This document shows, piece after piece, positions 52,231 through 63,540 of a stretch of 64,000 bases of DNA. The position numbers and the translations under genes are program-made. The stretch's first letter is position 1; each line of letters begins with the position of its first letter. Below the pieces are notes generated by a model. It was given only the letters and a program-made list of their open reading frames with translations. It made no database searches and was not told the origin of the DNA. The stretch spans positions 3,100,001 through 3,164,000 of the forward strand of contig NC_066310.1 in the NCBI RefSeq assembly GCF_905404315.1. The letters are read 5' to 3'. This DNA is from Leptidea sinapis (lineage: Eukaryota; Arthropoda; Insecta; Lepidoptera; Pieridae).

Positions 52231-55200
52231 AATATACATCTATACGTTGAAATAACATCAAATTTCTTCACGTGAAGGTAATTTGGGTTGACAATGAAGA
52301 TCAAAAAGCTTTACGCAATATATCGCTATAAAGCCTCCTCTCCACTATCGTAATGAACGTTACTTGTATTATCTTCCGTGATCATTTATTGAGCGGCAGT
52401 CCTTCAAGGTGGACGTGGAGTTTATAGCTACTGCGACTATTCATTTAATTTCAGTATACAATATTTATGTTTGGGATTCGATATTTATATATGGAAATTA
52501 ATAATATTAAATGTTTCTTCATTTGACCACCCAGTAGTCATTGCATCATACTCGCGCTATGTAAATAAAAGTAAAACAAACGACGACCCCGACAAGGCGA
52601 AGTACGTACGGATTCTCTCACTGTTCAGTGTACTTCAGTGAATGAATGACCGGCGATCATGTAGGCACGTGTACGTAACTATACCCAAATTCCCTTTGAT
52701 GCGTGCCCGAAAAACCAACAAGTCACCGACCGCAGCGATCACTCAAGCGTCTTGTCTTGTCTTGTCTAATTCTGATTCGATCTGATATCGTGTATGATTT
52801 GTGTGTTGCCTCAACATCTTTGTATGTATATAGTTTTCTTATCACTTTTGACATTGTGTAAACTTTATTGTTAATTCGATTTAATTTTTAGTTTTATTTG
52901 TACACAATATTATTGGATGTGCTGGTGAGGAAAGATATTCAGTGACGGAGGGAACTGATCTGGTAAATGCTGGTACTCCTCTGCAGTCCCCGGGGAATCA
53001 AATTGGCCTTTATGTTAATCGTTTCTTCTACGTTAGTACTTCTAGGTCACTAATCGCTGATGAGGTTAGTTAGGTGGTGCGTCCGCCATTACATTAAGAG
53101 AATACGCGGGTCGCTGAGCGCTGCGTAAGCGTGTCAGCGCGTGATCCACCGACGAGAAAGTGTGCGAGCCTGTGAGGTAGGGGAAGAGGGCACGGGGTGC
53201 GGAAGGAGGGATGAGCTAGCGGGGAGTGGAAATAAGAACTTGACAACTGACGTTGATGTTGACAGCTACAAGTTCGTTCCGAAATGAGCATATTAAATAT
53301 GGCGCCAACAATTATTTTCTGTGCCGTTCTTATTAATTTGTATTTTTCAACTTATTAATAATAAATAAATGATTATTATGCCCTGCACACGAACGTGCTG
53401 GCATGTAATCGCTTTTAATCGCCGATTGTGAAGACGCGCCATTATACGAGGCTATACCGTGGCTATATGTACAGCGTCACTGAAGGAAATCAAAGCTCCG
53501 TCTTGAAAAGTTTCAACAATGGAAACCTTATTCAACTCTTTGTTCGACTTCAGTTAAATACACTCGTGACTGTAATATATTACTTTCTTATTAACTTTTA
53601 TTTCTAAATTCTAATCTTCCTATGTAAGATATTGCGGGTCAAGTGTTGGGCAAAGTTCTCACTGTTGGTAAAATAAGTATTAACGCTTTTACCTTTAACT
53701 TTTGATAAAGCTCGTTAGTTTAAATTTTGTTTAAAAACCCCTAGTAGGTAACCCGAGTAAGAAATATTCTTCCTCAATCGGTGTCAATCGCTCTCTCCCT
53801 TGAACAAAAACCTCCTCCTCTTCTTGAACAAAAACGTCTCAAATTTCCGTGACGCTCTATTCCGTTTCATTTGTAAAAAATTTACCCTCATGCGCCTACA
53901 GAAGTTTCACTTCAAAATGCATAAAAATATCACAGCATTTCGTACTCTTGCGCACCTATAAGTTTTATAAAATATTACGCGGTCCTTCCGGGGTGGGGTC
54001 GTTGACCCGCATCGCTCGGCTCGTGTCTCAGCCATGCCCGCGTCGAACGTATATCTAACGCTATCGATATACGTTCCAGCGCTTTTTGCCTAAAGTATTG
54101 GGTAAACCTCGCCTTAAACTTACAGTAAAACTATACAGTTTGAGGGAGCGCTACTTTATAATGACTAGCCGAAAGATATATTTGAGGAAAAATACTATCC
54201 AAAATTTAAAGCTAAATTAAAATAGCACTGTCAATCAAAATAGATAGATTGTTACCTTAGAACATAGCGTATTTTGAATTTATTATTGCTTCAAGTCACC
54301 GTAACTATAAAATTTATGTTTCCTTTTAAATTTATTTAGAATCATTGTTCTCATATAAGTAATTTTTTGTTCTTTTTGAGAAAATAAACTCTTTAAACCT
54401 ATACTTAGAATATACTAGCGAAAAGACCACCTGACAGCCAGATAATGTTTGCCCAATATTGTTTTGTCAATGTATGTGTTATATACTGGTTAGCTGGTCT
54501 AATATTCTAAATACTAGGGGATTAATTTCAATCGTGGCTGACTGTTTACGACTTGTCCATTAAAATCGGTTACTGTAAGTATATATTCGTTTTCTTTTCC
54601 TATGTCTCTGTTAGATCTTAGAACCGTTAGTTTCTTCACCCTCGCACATTTTGTTTTATTTATACCACAGATAATCTAAACGTTTATGCAATAGTATTTT
54701 GTATACGTGTGATTTAGATATTTTTTGTATAGACTATTAATAATATATTCTACTAGCTGACCCAGCAAACGTTGTATTGCCATATAAAGTAATTTAAAAA
54801 CATTTCAGGGATGCAAGCGATTCTCAGACCTACCAAATATATCGTACAATTACTGTATTCGATTGCCATCTTGCAACCCTATTGCAGATCTGTGGATGGA
54901 ATAGAATATTATAAAAATCGTGATACAAAAATAGGTTTTGATCGTAGAGGGTTGAAAATTTAGGGTTGTATGTATTGCTGTATTATAAAAAAAAACAAAA
55001 AAATAAAATAAAATTTAGGGGTGGACCCTTAACAGTTAGGGGGATGAAAAATAGATGTTGTCCGATTCTTCATCCTAGCCGAAATGCACGCAAAGTTTCA
55101 CGAAAAAAAAAATTCACCAAATAAAAAAAAACAATTTAGTAATAATAGAGTAGAGCCCAAAATATTCTTTAACCATTTATTTTTTAGGCTTGATTTAATG

Positions 55201-55320
55201 ATAATAATAATTATTATTTAAGGGTAGAGTTTATATTGTAGGGATGTACATCAAATATCATACATACTAAGGGTTGAAAAATGTGGAACTATTTTCTTGA
55301 AGAAGATTTTATTGCAGCCA
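52231..55320. mobile_element. 3.2-kb repeated unit, copy 2
   Basis: Direct copy of 48644-51850, shorter by about 117 bases net. The main loss is in the 'cacgaaaa..' region near 55100, where about 85 bases are gone. Small differences cluster at 52345-52375, 52575-52590, 52750-52770 and 54845-54870. Its left and right flanks differ from those of copy 1, so it is not a simple tandem duplication of the locus. Confidence 0.7.
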
Positions 55321-55789
55321 TGGTTAAATAGTATAAATAGCAGTAAGTTACAAGTTTTCCTTCAGGGTAGTACGTTGTGCTACCACAGCTATTTATTATA
55401 TTAATGTATTATAATATTCTGTAAGTTAAACTAATAAAATATATAGGTAGGTATTATCAGGCGGAAAACCACACATTTGCAAAAATGTAAATTGTATTGC
55501 CGAAAGCAACTCCGCTTGTATAAATATTTGAGCTCAGCTCGACTGCACGGAGAGCATGCGCTTCCAACACTCAATCTCCCTTGAATTCCCTCTGTTACAC
55601 CGTTACATTTGAAACAACATAATATGACATTTAAAATACCGTCCTTCTGTATATAATAATATACGCTGCATATTAATTCTAGTATATGTTATGTTATTTT
55701 TAAATAGTATCATTTTAAATGGTGGCTATTTAAAATTATAGAGCGAGACAATACTGCAAGCTGAATCACATCCTTGCTCTTTATTAGTA

Positions 55790-56180
55790 TGAGCTTGAAC
55801 CATTCAATAGCGTGCAACGCAGAGCAACTCTAATAGTCAGAGATCTAGTAATATGTAAAAGGTACAATATTTGGAGCTGATTCGGGATTTTGCTATATTA
55901 TACGTCCTTCCCTATTTATCACGGGGAGTTTTCAAAGAGCTGTTTGGAATGATTCTCGCCATCGAATTTCATGATTATAACAATACTTCAAACTAAAACA
56001 TCATTCTCAGCATCTTAATATGAATTGTTTTTCCATAGTGAAGCTTGCAGAAACACTTTTCCTCGTACACTAGGGAAAAATATTATAAAATACAACATAA
56101 GTTTAAAATAAGCGCATCCAACCAGCTAAAATGTCAGTAACGCGCTTGTGAATCCTCCGGTGTTTTACGAGGGTATGTGC
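55790..56180 (+). mobile_element. Highly decayed family G LINE copy
   Basis: 'cattcaatagcgtgcaacgc', 'tatttatcacggggagtttt' and 'aagagctgttt..' align with 58240-58400. Most of the frame is destroyed and the tail is gone. Bases 55321-55789 are AT-rich spacer. Confidence 0.5.
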
Positions 56181-56227
56181 ACTGGTTTTAATTTACCATG
56201 AGATTATCCATTAACCCGTTGCGTTGG

Positions 56228-56488
56228 TTAAAACTCTTCCATAAAAATATCAGATATTGTGTATGTATCCTTTATAATTTTTACTCGAACGTTTATGGTG
56301 TTGTCCTTAGTTTGTCTATAATCAGACAGATCTATTGAGTGTTCTAAGTCTTTTGTGTATTTTTGTATACCTCCTGTATATTTTTTCGATGGCTCCTCAG
56401 TAAAAAGTAAGAATACTTTGCCGTCTAATCTTGTCATTTTTAATAAGATCAGAAACCCACTAAACAGTTTCCATAGATTTAACAACAA
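56228..56488 (-). CDS. Orphan 86-codon ORF
   Basis: Hydrophobic start (MLLNLWKLFSGFLILLK), then a Lys/Thr/Ile-rich part ('YTGGIQKYTKDLEHSIDLSD'). I do not recognise it. It has no neighbours suggesting a function and may be chance in AT-rich DNA or a decayed transposon frame. Confidence 0.15.
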   Translation of the reverse strand: MLLNLWKLFSGFLILLKMTRLDGKVFLLFTEEPSKKYTGGIQKYTKDLEHSIDLSDYRQTKDNTINVRVKIIKDTYTISDIFMEEF

Positions 56489-56794
56489 TATTTCCTCTAA
56501 CGACTAAATAAAATATTATATTCGTACAATAAATTACACGTCGGTGTGATACATTCCCACTCGCCATGTGCATTTATATCACTGTCTATGAAACGTGCCT
56601 CTTTATGCGTCATTAATCTTGTTTATTGGACTATTTATTATTTCTGAATAGTATCCAGACAAACGTTGGCCAAGACGGGTATTTAAACTGTAAATTCTTA
56701 ATTTTTTTTGAGTAAAAGTTGGAATATTTTGATATAGAAGAGTCTGGTTTTAAAGGAACTTTCTTCCACGTACAGCCAAGCTGTGAAATGAGAT

Positions 56795-57090
56795 ATCACC
56801 AGTGGGCTCCTTTGCACAGGATGCCGGCTAGATTATGGATAACACAACGGCGCCTATTTCTGCCGTGAATCAGTACTGTGTTTCGCTCCGAAGGGCGCCG
56901 TAGCCAGTTTAATGACTGGGCAAATAAAACTTCATATCTTATGTCTCAAGGTGACGAGCGCAGTTGTAGTGCCGCTCAGAATTTTTGGATATTTCAAGAA
57001 TCCTGAGCGGCACTGCATTACTATGGGCAGGGCGTATCAATTACCATCAGCTGAACGTCCTGCTCGACTCAGCCCGTATTTTCATATAAA
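56795..57090 (+). repeat. S1 repeat (copy 10)
   Basis: Sense copy. The 'cagtaatgtgtaagcattactg' segment is collapsed to 'cagtactg'. The 11-bp stem is intact (about 56970-57014). The tail ends 'cgtattttcatataaa'. 57091-57690 is AT-rich with an inverted 'gaagtcggtttttt' word at 57184. Confidence 0.85.
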
Positions 57091-57689
57091 GGTGTCCTTG
57101 CCCGGTGTTATTGCTATTATCTCCCTGCTCTCCAAAATCATGGAGAGCATATAATTAACCGCCATTTGACACTTTTCAGTTTTTGAAGTCGGTTTTTTTA
57201 TACGTAGTTTTTTTTTTAAAAGGTCTATTTCTAATCTGACTGTGGTAGTCGAAATAATAGTTTTATTACTCACAAAACTTCAATTTAACTTAAACAGATG
57301 AAAGTTTTGTATAATCTTTGATAATACATAATATTATTTATAAAATGTTTTGTGTAAAATAATTATCTTTTCCGTATTTTTTCTTCAAAAGTCTCACTTT
57401 CTGACGATTGTTTTTAACTAAGTCACCAAAAGTTATTATTTTTATGAAAAATCAATAAATTATTAAATTTATTCACATATAAAATATGAAACAATAATAC
57501 AAAGCTATATTCCACGCTGGAACGTGACTCAAACTTGCGAACTTTCATCGTGTTCCAATTTTCACTTCACAACTTGTTTTCGTACTTTCAACAATACTCT
57601 TACTTACAAAAATGTGTCCATGCTCAGTTTTGTGAGTGCCTTTATAGGGTATATGGAGCATACAAATTGCTTAATAATACTTTTATTGA

Positions 57690-57965
57690 ATTTGTATTAT
57701 GATTATTATAACATAAACAATTTTCTAAATCATACCACAGACTGGGAATGAACCGAACACCCTTAGGCTCTATAACTATAAATGATTATTGTACGATCTT
57801 GCATTGTAATCCATATTTAAAAAAAAAAAACCCGCTGTGTTTTTTACGCCCGTTCTTCTCAGATCTGAGGCAGTCTATTTTGAATGGGTGGTAGTTTTTG
57901 ACGTTCAAGAAGTGATTTTGAATCCTATTTTGAACAAAAATATTTGAATTTGAATTGATATAATA
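57690..57965 (+). mobile_element. LINE-I, 3' end
   Basis: 'YYNINNFLNHTTDWE' then a stop at 57751, an A run, 'gaatgggtggtagtttttga' and 'aatatttgaatttgaatt'. Same family as 42340-42690, opposite strand. Confidence 0.68.
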
Positions 57966-58129
57966 AATTGTTCACCTCGACCTAGATGACAAAAATGTAA
58001 CCTACAATATATATCATCGATGAGTCAATCTGGTCGATAGTGGAGGTATCGCTTCTTTCGACTTTCTATCAACTTATGAGGTTTGCCAACTGATCACTGT
58101 TAAGATTGACTGTTGGAAACTAGATCGTC

Positions 58130-58708
58130 GTAAGATAAGGCAATACTTCAAGCCGGCCCACATTCTAGCGCTCTGCAAAACGCAGGCCGGCCACAAATGG
58201 AGTATAACTGTAATCTCTGGTCTGGCGTACCCCAGTATCAGCTCGATCCATTTGACCGCGTGCAACGCAGAGCAGCTGGAATTGTCGGGGACCCAGTGTT
58301 CTGTGAACGGCTGGACCACTTGGCATTGCGTAGAGACGTCGCTTCATTGTGTGTGTCCTACCGCATTTATCAAGGGAAGTGTTCCGAAGAGCTGTTTCAC
58401 CTTATTCCTGCTGCCGAATTTCACCTTCGCACGACACGCCACAAGTTAAAATAACATCCCCACCATCTGGCTCCACAGTGAGGTTTACAAGGAGCTTTCT
58501 TCCACGTACTACAAAGCTGTGGAATGAACTTCCTTGGTGTTTCCGGGAAAATACGACATGGGTACCTTCAATTAAAGCGCGTACACCTTCCTTAAAGGGC
58601 AACAACGCTCCTGTGATTCCTCTAGTGTTGCAAGAGAATGTGGGCGGCGGTGATCACTTAACACCAGGTGACCCGTACGCTCGTTTTTCCTTATTTTCCA
58701 TAAAATAA
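58130..58708 (+). mobile_element. LINE family G, best copy (RT C-terminus and 3' end)
   Basis: 'LWSGVPQYQLDPFDRVQRRA', 'AGIVGDPVFCERLDHLALRR', 'DVASLCVSYRIYQGKCSEEL', 'FHLIPAAEFHLRTTRHKLK', then a stop at 58454. 'FLPRTTKLWNELP' follows in a shifted frame, then 'caagagaatgtgggcggcgg' and the tail 'ttttccataaaata'. It shows the layout to which all other G scraps can be aligned. It is 5'-truncated and frameshifted. Confidence 0.82.
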
Positions 58709-58894
58709 AACTTCACAGCCACTCTCGCCAAGCCATCTTATTATCCCTGTTAAATGATGCGCCATATTATTGCGTTCAACTAAATCATATGCCAAAACTC
58801 ATAAATATTTAGAAGTCCATAATGCATCGCATCATAATATTGGACTTAAATATTCACCAGACGAGTGACGAGAATATATTACGGCGAGTGCCCA

Positions 58895-59185
58895 GAGTTG
58901 TTCAATGAAAATAAGGAACGAGACGAGCATGAAGTTCAGCTGAAGGTAATTGATACGCCTTACTTGAAAAACCCAAAAATTCTGAGCGGCACTACAATTG
59001 CACTCGTCACCTTGAGACATAAGATGTTAAGTCGCATTTGCCCAGTAATTTCACTAGCTACGGCACCCTTCAGACCGAAACACAGCAATGTAAACACATT
59101 ACTGCTTCACGGCAGAAATAGGCCCCGTTATGACACCCATACTCTAGCCGGCTTCCTGTGCAAAGGAGCCTCTCACTGGTAACAT
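58895..59185 (-). repeat. S1 repeat (copy 11)
   Basis: Inverted copy with a deletion taking out one half of the 11-bp stem (near 58960). The head is complete at 59185 (ggagcctctcactggtaa). Confidence 0.83.
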
Positions 59186-60030
59186 ATATTCTTGATAATG
59201 TTGTGAATATACGGGTGACATATTATATAGGTGACCATAGACCAATAATTGATAATTCTTTCAACATTTTAAAGTAAACGCTATAGTACCTGGTTTATTT
59301 TATTATAGAGTGAACTATTTTTGTTGAGTGAACTTACCATTGAAGTTGTTTTATAAAAAATAACACTCTCTTTGAAAAACACTAGCTCTCATAGTTTTGT
59401 TCTATAGGTTTATAACACGGCGCTGTTGGTACAACATTCGTACATTCTTCTGAATTCGAAATATAATGAATTATTAAAGTAATATCAGCTGTAGGTAAGC
59501 ATTTAAAAAAAAGGTGTAGCCGTGTAGGTATTCAAGGCTTGCAATATGTGATTTAATAATTACATTAATTAATTGATGTCGACGGGGCAAGTGCAAATAA
59601 ATTGTTGGCACTGCCCGTGCTTGTTTAGCCGGATACCGCTAGATGGTGCTGTGTACGGGTGTGAGTAGAAACAGCAACGCGCTAATATAATTTTTATCAT
59701 ATTCGTTAGGTCGGCGGAGACTCAGATTAGTTGTAGTGTAACAAATCTAGACATATCCTGTCATAAACATTATTTTTTTTGAAGAGGAGTATCTTAAACC
59801 TGCGCTCTGCGGGCTGTGGATCTCCTTTGTCTTAAATATTGCCGTATCACGTACGTTCATACTGCATTGTGTAAATCAAAATTAATATTCAATTGGTAAA
59901 TTATATCTTATTGCAATAGGTGTGTAATCGTAATATTAAATCAATATTCTGTCGTTTTCAAACCTACATTTGTTTCAGATAGTAATGTATGTGTTGAAAA
60001 CTTAGAACACAACAACATAGTCAAACTTAC
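59186..60030. other. Spacer without assignable gene
   Basis: Mixed composition. A short GC-richer island at 59575-59740 contains 'ggcaagtgcaaataaattg' and 'ctcagattagttgtag', the latter like an arthropod initiator 40 bases after 'ctaatataattttt'. No transcript can be assigned. Confidence 0.3.
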
Positions 60031-60033
60031 TTA

Positions 60034-60176
60034 CCCCCTCATTCATAATGGTCCGCTAACTTTAAACAGCCGTTTAGGAGTGTTTTTTCTCATTCTGACT
60101 TAATGATAATGTCAATAGAAGAAGAATGAGTGAGAATTAGCAATGCTTTAAGTTAGCAGACTTATGAATAAGGGGG
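60034..60176. mobile_element. 143-bp MITE with TTA target duplication
   Basis: Inverted ends ccccctcattcataatgg.. and ..cttatgaataaggggg, about 32 bp with a few mismatches ('gctaacttt' near both inner ends), flanked by TTA (60031-60033 and 60177-60179). The 3-bp TTA duplication is typical of PIF/Harbinger-group MITEs. Confidence 0.8.
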
Positions 60177-60589
60177 TTAGTATATAGGAAATAAATAGGT
60201 AGCTATCATGAATGGTAATTTGATTATAATAATAATCACTTAAAATTAGATTATTTCAGCGTCTCAGGACCCCATCCAGACTCACGGCGAGAAGTTTGGC
60301 CAAGACTTCTCGCGAGAACTTGCAATTTACCCACACTCTCATTTTTCTCACTCGTGATCTGTTTCCCATCCGACATTACAGATGATATTCAAACTGCAGC
60401 AGGTTTGGCTCTGTGTGGACTTGCGTATTATAACTTTGTGAACGTCGTAAGTCAAAATAAAGTTAAAAAAAAAGAAAATCCAGACGATGGTGGGTAACGC
60501 TTATTCATCGAAACAGAACAAGGTTGGTAACATTTTAATTTAATATTTATTAATTCTTTCTTTATTTTTATTATCATGTATTCATAATG

Positions 60590-61460
60590 AAATTACCTGT
60601 ATAAAGGTTACGTACTCTTTAGTTTCAGCATGCAAAATCATTTGGGTGAACTTGTTGCAGAACCAAGCGGAGAATATTTTACTGAAAGAAGACTTTATGT
60701 TATTTTTTAAAGTTAGTACTTCTGCATTCAAAGATTTTCTAAAAATTACTTGCCTCGTCTGGGAATCGAACCGATTGAAATGTAAAAAAAACAACCCTAC
60801 TTTTATAAAGCCAATCGAAAGAATGGCCAAAAACTAACAACTCTTCTTTGGTAACATAGTATTTTAAAAGAAAGGAACAACGTAAAATTAATGTTTTCCT
60901 ACTTGTATTGGTACGAATGGACCGATTAGATGGCTGGCCAGATCCCCGGACCTTACACCGTTAGATTTCTTCTTTTGCATACGTGATAGATATGCTATAC
61001 AAAAAACGATACGAGAACGTGGGCGAGTTACAAACAGAATTGTGCCATATCATATCGAGTATTCACCATAAAATGATAAGAAAATCAACAGGCAGGGGAC
61101 TCATTAAAAGATTGGCGATTTGCGTAAGACAAGAGGGATCACATTTTGAGCATTTAATTAATTAATTTACAAAAAAATACCCACTTAATTGACTACTTTC
61201 TTTTAAAATACTATGTTACTTAAGAAGAGTTATTAGTTTTTGGCCATTCTTTCGATTGGCATCATAAGAGTAGGAGTGTTTTTTTTTTACATTTAAGTCG
61301 GTTCGATTCCCAGACTTCGACCAGACCAAAATCTTTGAATGCAGAATTACTAACTTTTAAAAATAAGTAAGTAATAAGTCTTCTTTCAGTAAAATAGGCT
61401 ATCTTCAATATTTAAGGTACTTTCCCTTCATGTCCCATAAGTTTGGAACACCCTGTATAC
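60590..61460 (+). mobile_element. Inverted-repeat DNA element with transposase remnant, inside the Harbinger gene
   Basis: Two arms of about 200 bp (60676-60878 and 61197-61402) are inverted copies. Both contain 'actgaaagaagact', 'gcattcaaagatttt', 'tgggaatcgaaccga', 'caatcgaaagaatggcc' and 'aacatagtattttaaaagaaag'. Between them lies a transposase C-terminus. The right edge 'gtttggaacaccctgta' looks like the end of an IS630/Tc1-group element; a matching left end is not clear. Each arm holds a perfect-looking Pol III B box (ggttcgattcc). Confidence 0.65.
60925..61165 (+). pseudogene. IS630/Tc1-group transposase C-terminal fragment
   Basis: 'RWLARSPDLTPLDFFF' (PDL-x-PLDFF, around the last catalytic acidic residue) in one frame. 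After a shift near 60978 it continues 'MLYKKRYENVGELQTELCHI', 'MIRKSTGRGLIKRLAICVRQ', 'GSHFEHLIN' and a stop at 61165. The catalytic N-terminal two thirds are missing. Confidence 0.75.
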
Positions 61461-61755
61461 CTACGAAAAGCAGTACCAGCTCGTTCGCGTTTTGCAATAA
61501 CATTAAGATACTTGGCCACAGGCGATAGCTTCCAAAGCCTTCATTTTTTGTTTAAAGTGCCACCTTAATTAATTTCAACAATTATTCGTGAAGAGGCTTC
61601 ACATAGAAGCCCTGTGTAAAGTTTTGGAGATTGAAATAAAGGTAAGTTCTAGTAACAATATTTATTTTTTATTAATTTCACAATTTAGTACAGATCTTTA
61701 ATCAACATTTAAAAATATGAAAGAAAGAACATAGAATAATGAATTAAAAGGAAAA

Positions 61756-63440
61756 CTAAGCACCATTGTAGGCTTCAGAAATAACATCAGACAGTAACTC
61801 ATTTCGAAGCATGTACACATTTGGTTCATGTGTTTGTGTATTTTGTCCTTCTGAAGTATGTGTTACTGGTTGTTCGGAATATAACTGTTGCGTATTTTGT
61901 CCTGAAATATGAATTATGGGTCGTTTGGAATATGACTGGCGTGTATTTTGTCCTTGTTTAACATTAATTTGATTCGGTTCATAATATGACATACGTGTGA
62001 TCTGTCGATGAAACCTTTCTCTAGGTAGAGGCTCAGAATAGCTAGACATAGAAGGTGATGGCCTATACATAGTAGGAGGAGATGGAACAAAAGTATCGTT
62101 TGACAATTGGTGTTCTTGGTTTGAGCGCCGGCGATTAATAATGGCCATCTATGTCATACATTATTTCTAGTCGCTTCATTTCAGTAAAAGCGCGCAATTT
62201 GTTTGCTTACATAGTTCCATACATATCACAATCATCTGGTGGGGCTGTAGATTCCCGTTTCTTAATGTTTTCCTGAAAAGTACATAAAGCTTCCTTCAAA
62301 ATCTTTCCGGCTTCTTTCACCTCTGACTGAATTATTCGAGGACGACTTGTCTGTGGTGTATCATTTCTGGTTCTCTGTCTATCAGCTCATCTGTCTGAAA
62401 AAAGAAACGTTATATTTTATTTTAATGTTGTAATATCCACTTTTTTCAGATGCCATTATCTACAAAGGAGTGGCTGGAAATCGAAAAAAGATTCAGCTCC
62501 AGATATCCTAGGGCTTTCGGTGCAAATGATGGGAATCATATAGTTTTGATACGTCCACTCAATTCAGGTTCAGAATACATCAATTACAAAAAAACTTTTA
62601 GTATTGTGCTTTTGGCATTAGTGGACAGTAATTATCAATTTATGTTTGGTGATATTGGAGGGCAAGGGAGAATAAGTGATGGGGGAATTTCTCGAAACAC
62701 TGTGTTATGGGAAAAAATTCGTAACAACTCCCTCAATTTACCAGCACGTCGACCACTGCCAGGCTCAATAGTTGATATACCATATCTATTTTTGGGAGAT
62801 GGTGCTTTTGAACTTGGAATGAACATCATAAAACCTTATCCTAGCAACCATGACAGGAACAGCCCTGAACGCAAATTTAATAAAAAACTGTCAAGTGCAC
62901 GCGTGATTGTGGAGAATACATCATCAAAGTTACGAGTATTCAAATCGCCAATCGAGATGTCACCCGAAAAAGCTTCAGTTGTTACAATGCCTTGTATATT
63001 GTTGCATAATTATTTAAAAGAAGTAATACCTCTTCACAAATATATTGTCAACCAGGCACTATTGATGCTTACGATAGTAACGGTGATATGATTCAGCCTG
63101 TTTCATGGCGCCAAGAAATAACAAGCAATAATGCGATACAGGACTTGCCGCGAGTAGCACGCAGACCAGCTGCAAATGCTGCACAAGTACGAGAAGAGTT
63201 CAAAAAATATCTACCTTAATACTAAATACCTAATACTTAGTATTCAAGCAAATAAATAATACTTACATTAGACGTTGTGTTTATTGTTGACCTCGGAGTT
63301 AGCCCTTGGTTAAAAAAACGAGTCCAGGACGTCGAATGGGAACCATGTCGGTTTGTAAATTTCGTTTTCACCAGCACCCGATTTACCATTAGGAGTCTTT
63401 CTCCATTTTTCTATATTTTCTGTAAATCGCAAAAAGAGAA
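61756..63440 (-). pseudogene. MADF/BESS-type DNA-binding protein of the Harbinger element, decayed
   Basis: Exon a (about 63440-63262): 'KWRKTPNGKSGAGENEIYKP', 'TWFPFDVLDSFF', then after a frameshift 'GLTPRSTINTTSN' and a donor (TCTAAT|GTAAGT). Exon b starts after TTTTTTCAG at 62397: 'TRNDTPQTSRPRIIQSEVKE', 'AGKILKEALCTFQENIKKRE', 'APPDDCDMYGTM', stop, 'ANKLRAFTEMKRLEIMYDI' (BESS-like). After another shift, a Ser/Gln/Tyr-rich tail (62148-61756) ends 'NELLSDVISEAYNGA'. PIF/Harbinger elements encode such a partner that helps the transposase bind DNA and enter the nucleus (family knowledge). The MADF N-terminus is cut off by a LINE-I scrap. Confidence 0.7.
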
Positions 63441-63444
63441 TCTT

Positions 63445-63540
63445 TTTTCTTTTTGAACTACTACTAGACTGCCTCAGACCTGAAAAAACGGCCGCAAGAA
63501 ATTCAGGGGGGTTTTTTTTCCATAAAAATATGGATTACAA
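63445..63540 (-). mobile_element. LINE-I, 3' end scrap
   Basis: Inverted 'ctgcctcagacctgaaaaaa' and 'gggggttttttttccataaa' correspond to the middle of the LINE-I 3' untranslated region. It sits at the break of the MADF exon. Confidence 0.5.

Larger units (their letters stand above)
60381..63219 (+). pseudogene. PIF/Harbinger-type transposase, split in exons and decayed
   Basis: Three coding pieces are visible. Piece 1 (60381-60522): 'AAGLALCGLAYYNFVNVV', then, after a slip in an A run, 'KRKSRRWWVTLIHRNRTR', ending at a donor-like AACAAG|GTTGGT. Piece 2 (about 61470-61642): 'AVPARSRFAITLRYLATGDS', 'FQSLHFLFKVPP', stops, then a good donor AAATAAAG|GTAAGT. Piece 3 (62450-63219): after ttttttcag, 'KEWLEIEKRFSSRYPRAFGA', 'NDGNHIVLIRPLNSGSEY', 'GDIGGQGRISDGG', 'LFLGDGAFELG', 'ARVIVENTSSKLRVFKSPI', and, after a frameshift near 63050, 'IDAYDSNGDMIQPVSWRQE' to TAA 63217-63219. 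The DDE landmarks (D in NDG, D in GDG, E in VEN) remain. A transposon inserted between pieces 1 and 2. Confidence 0.82.
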
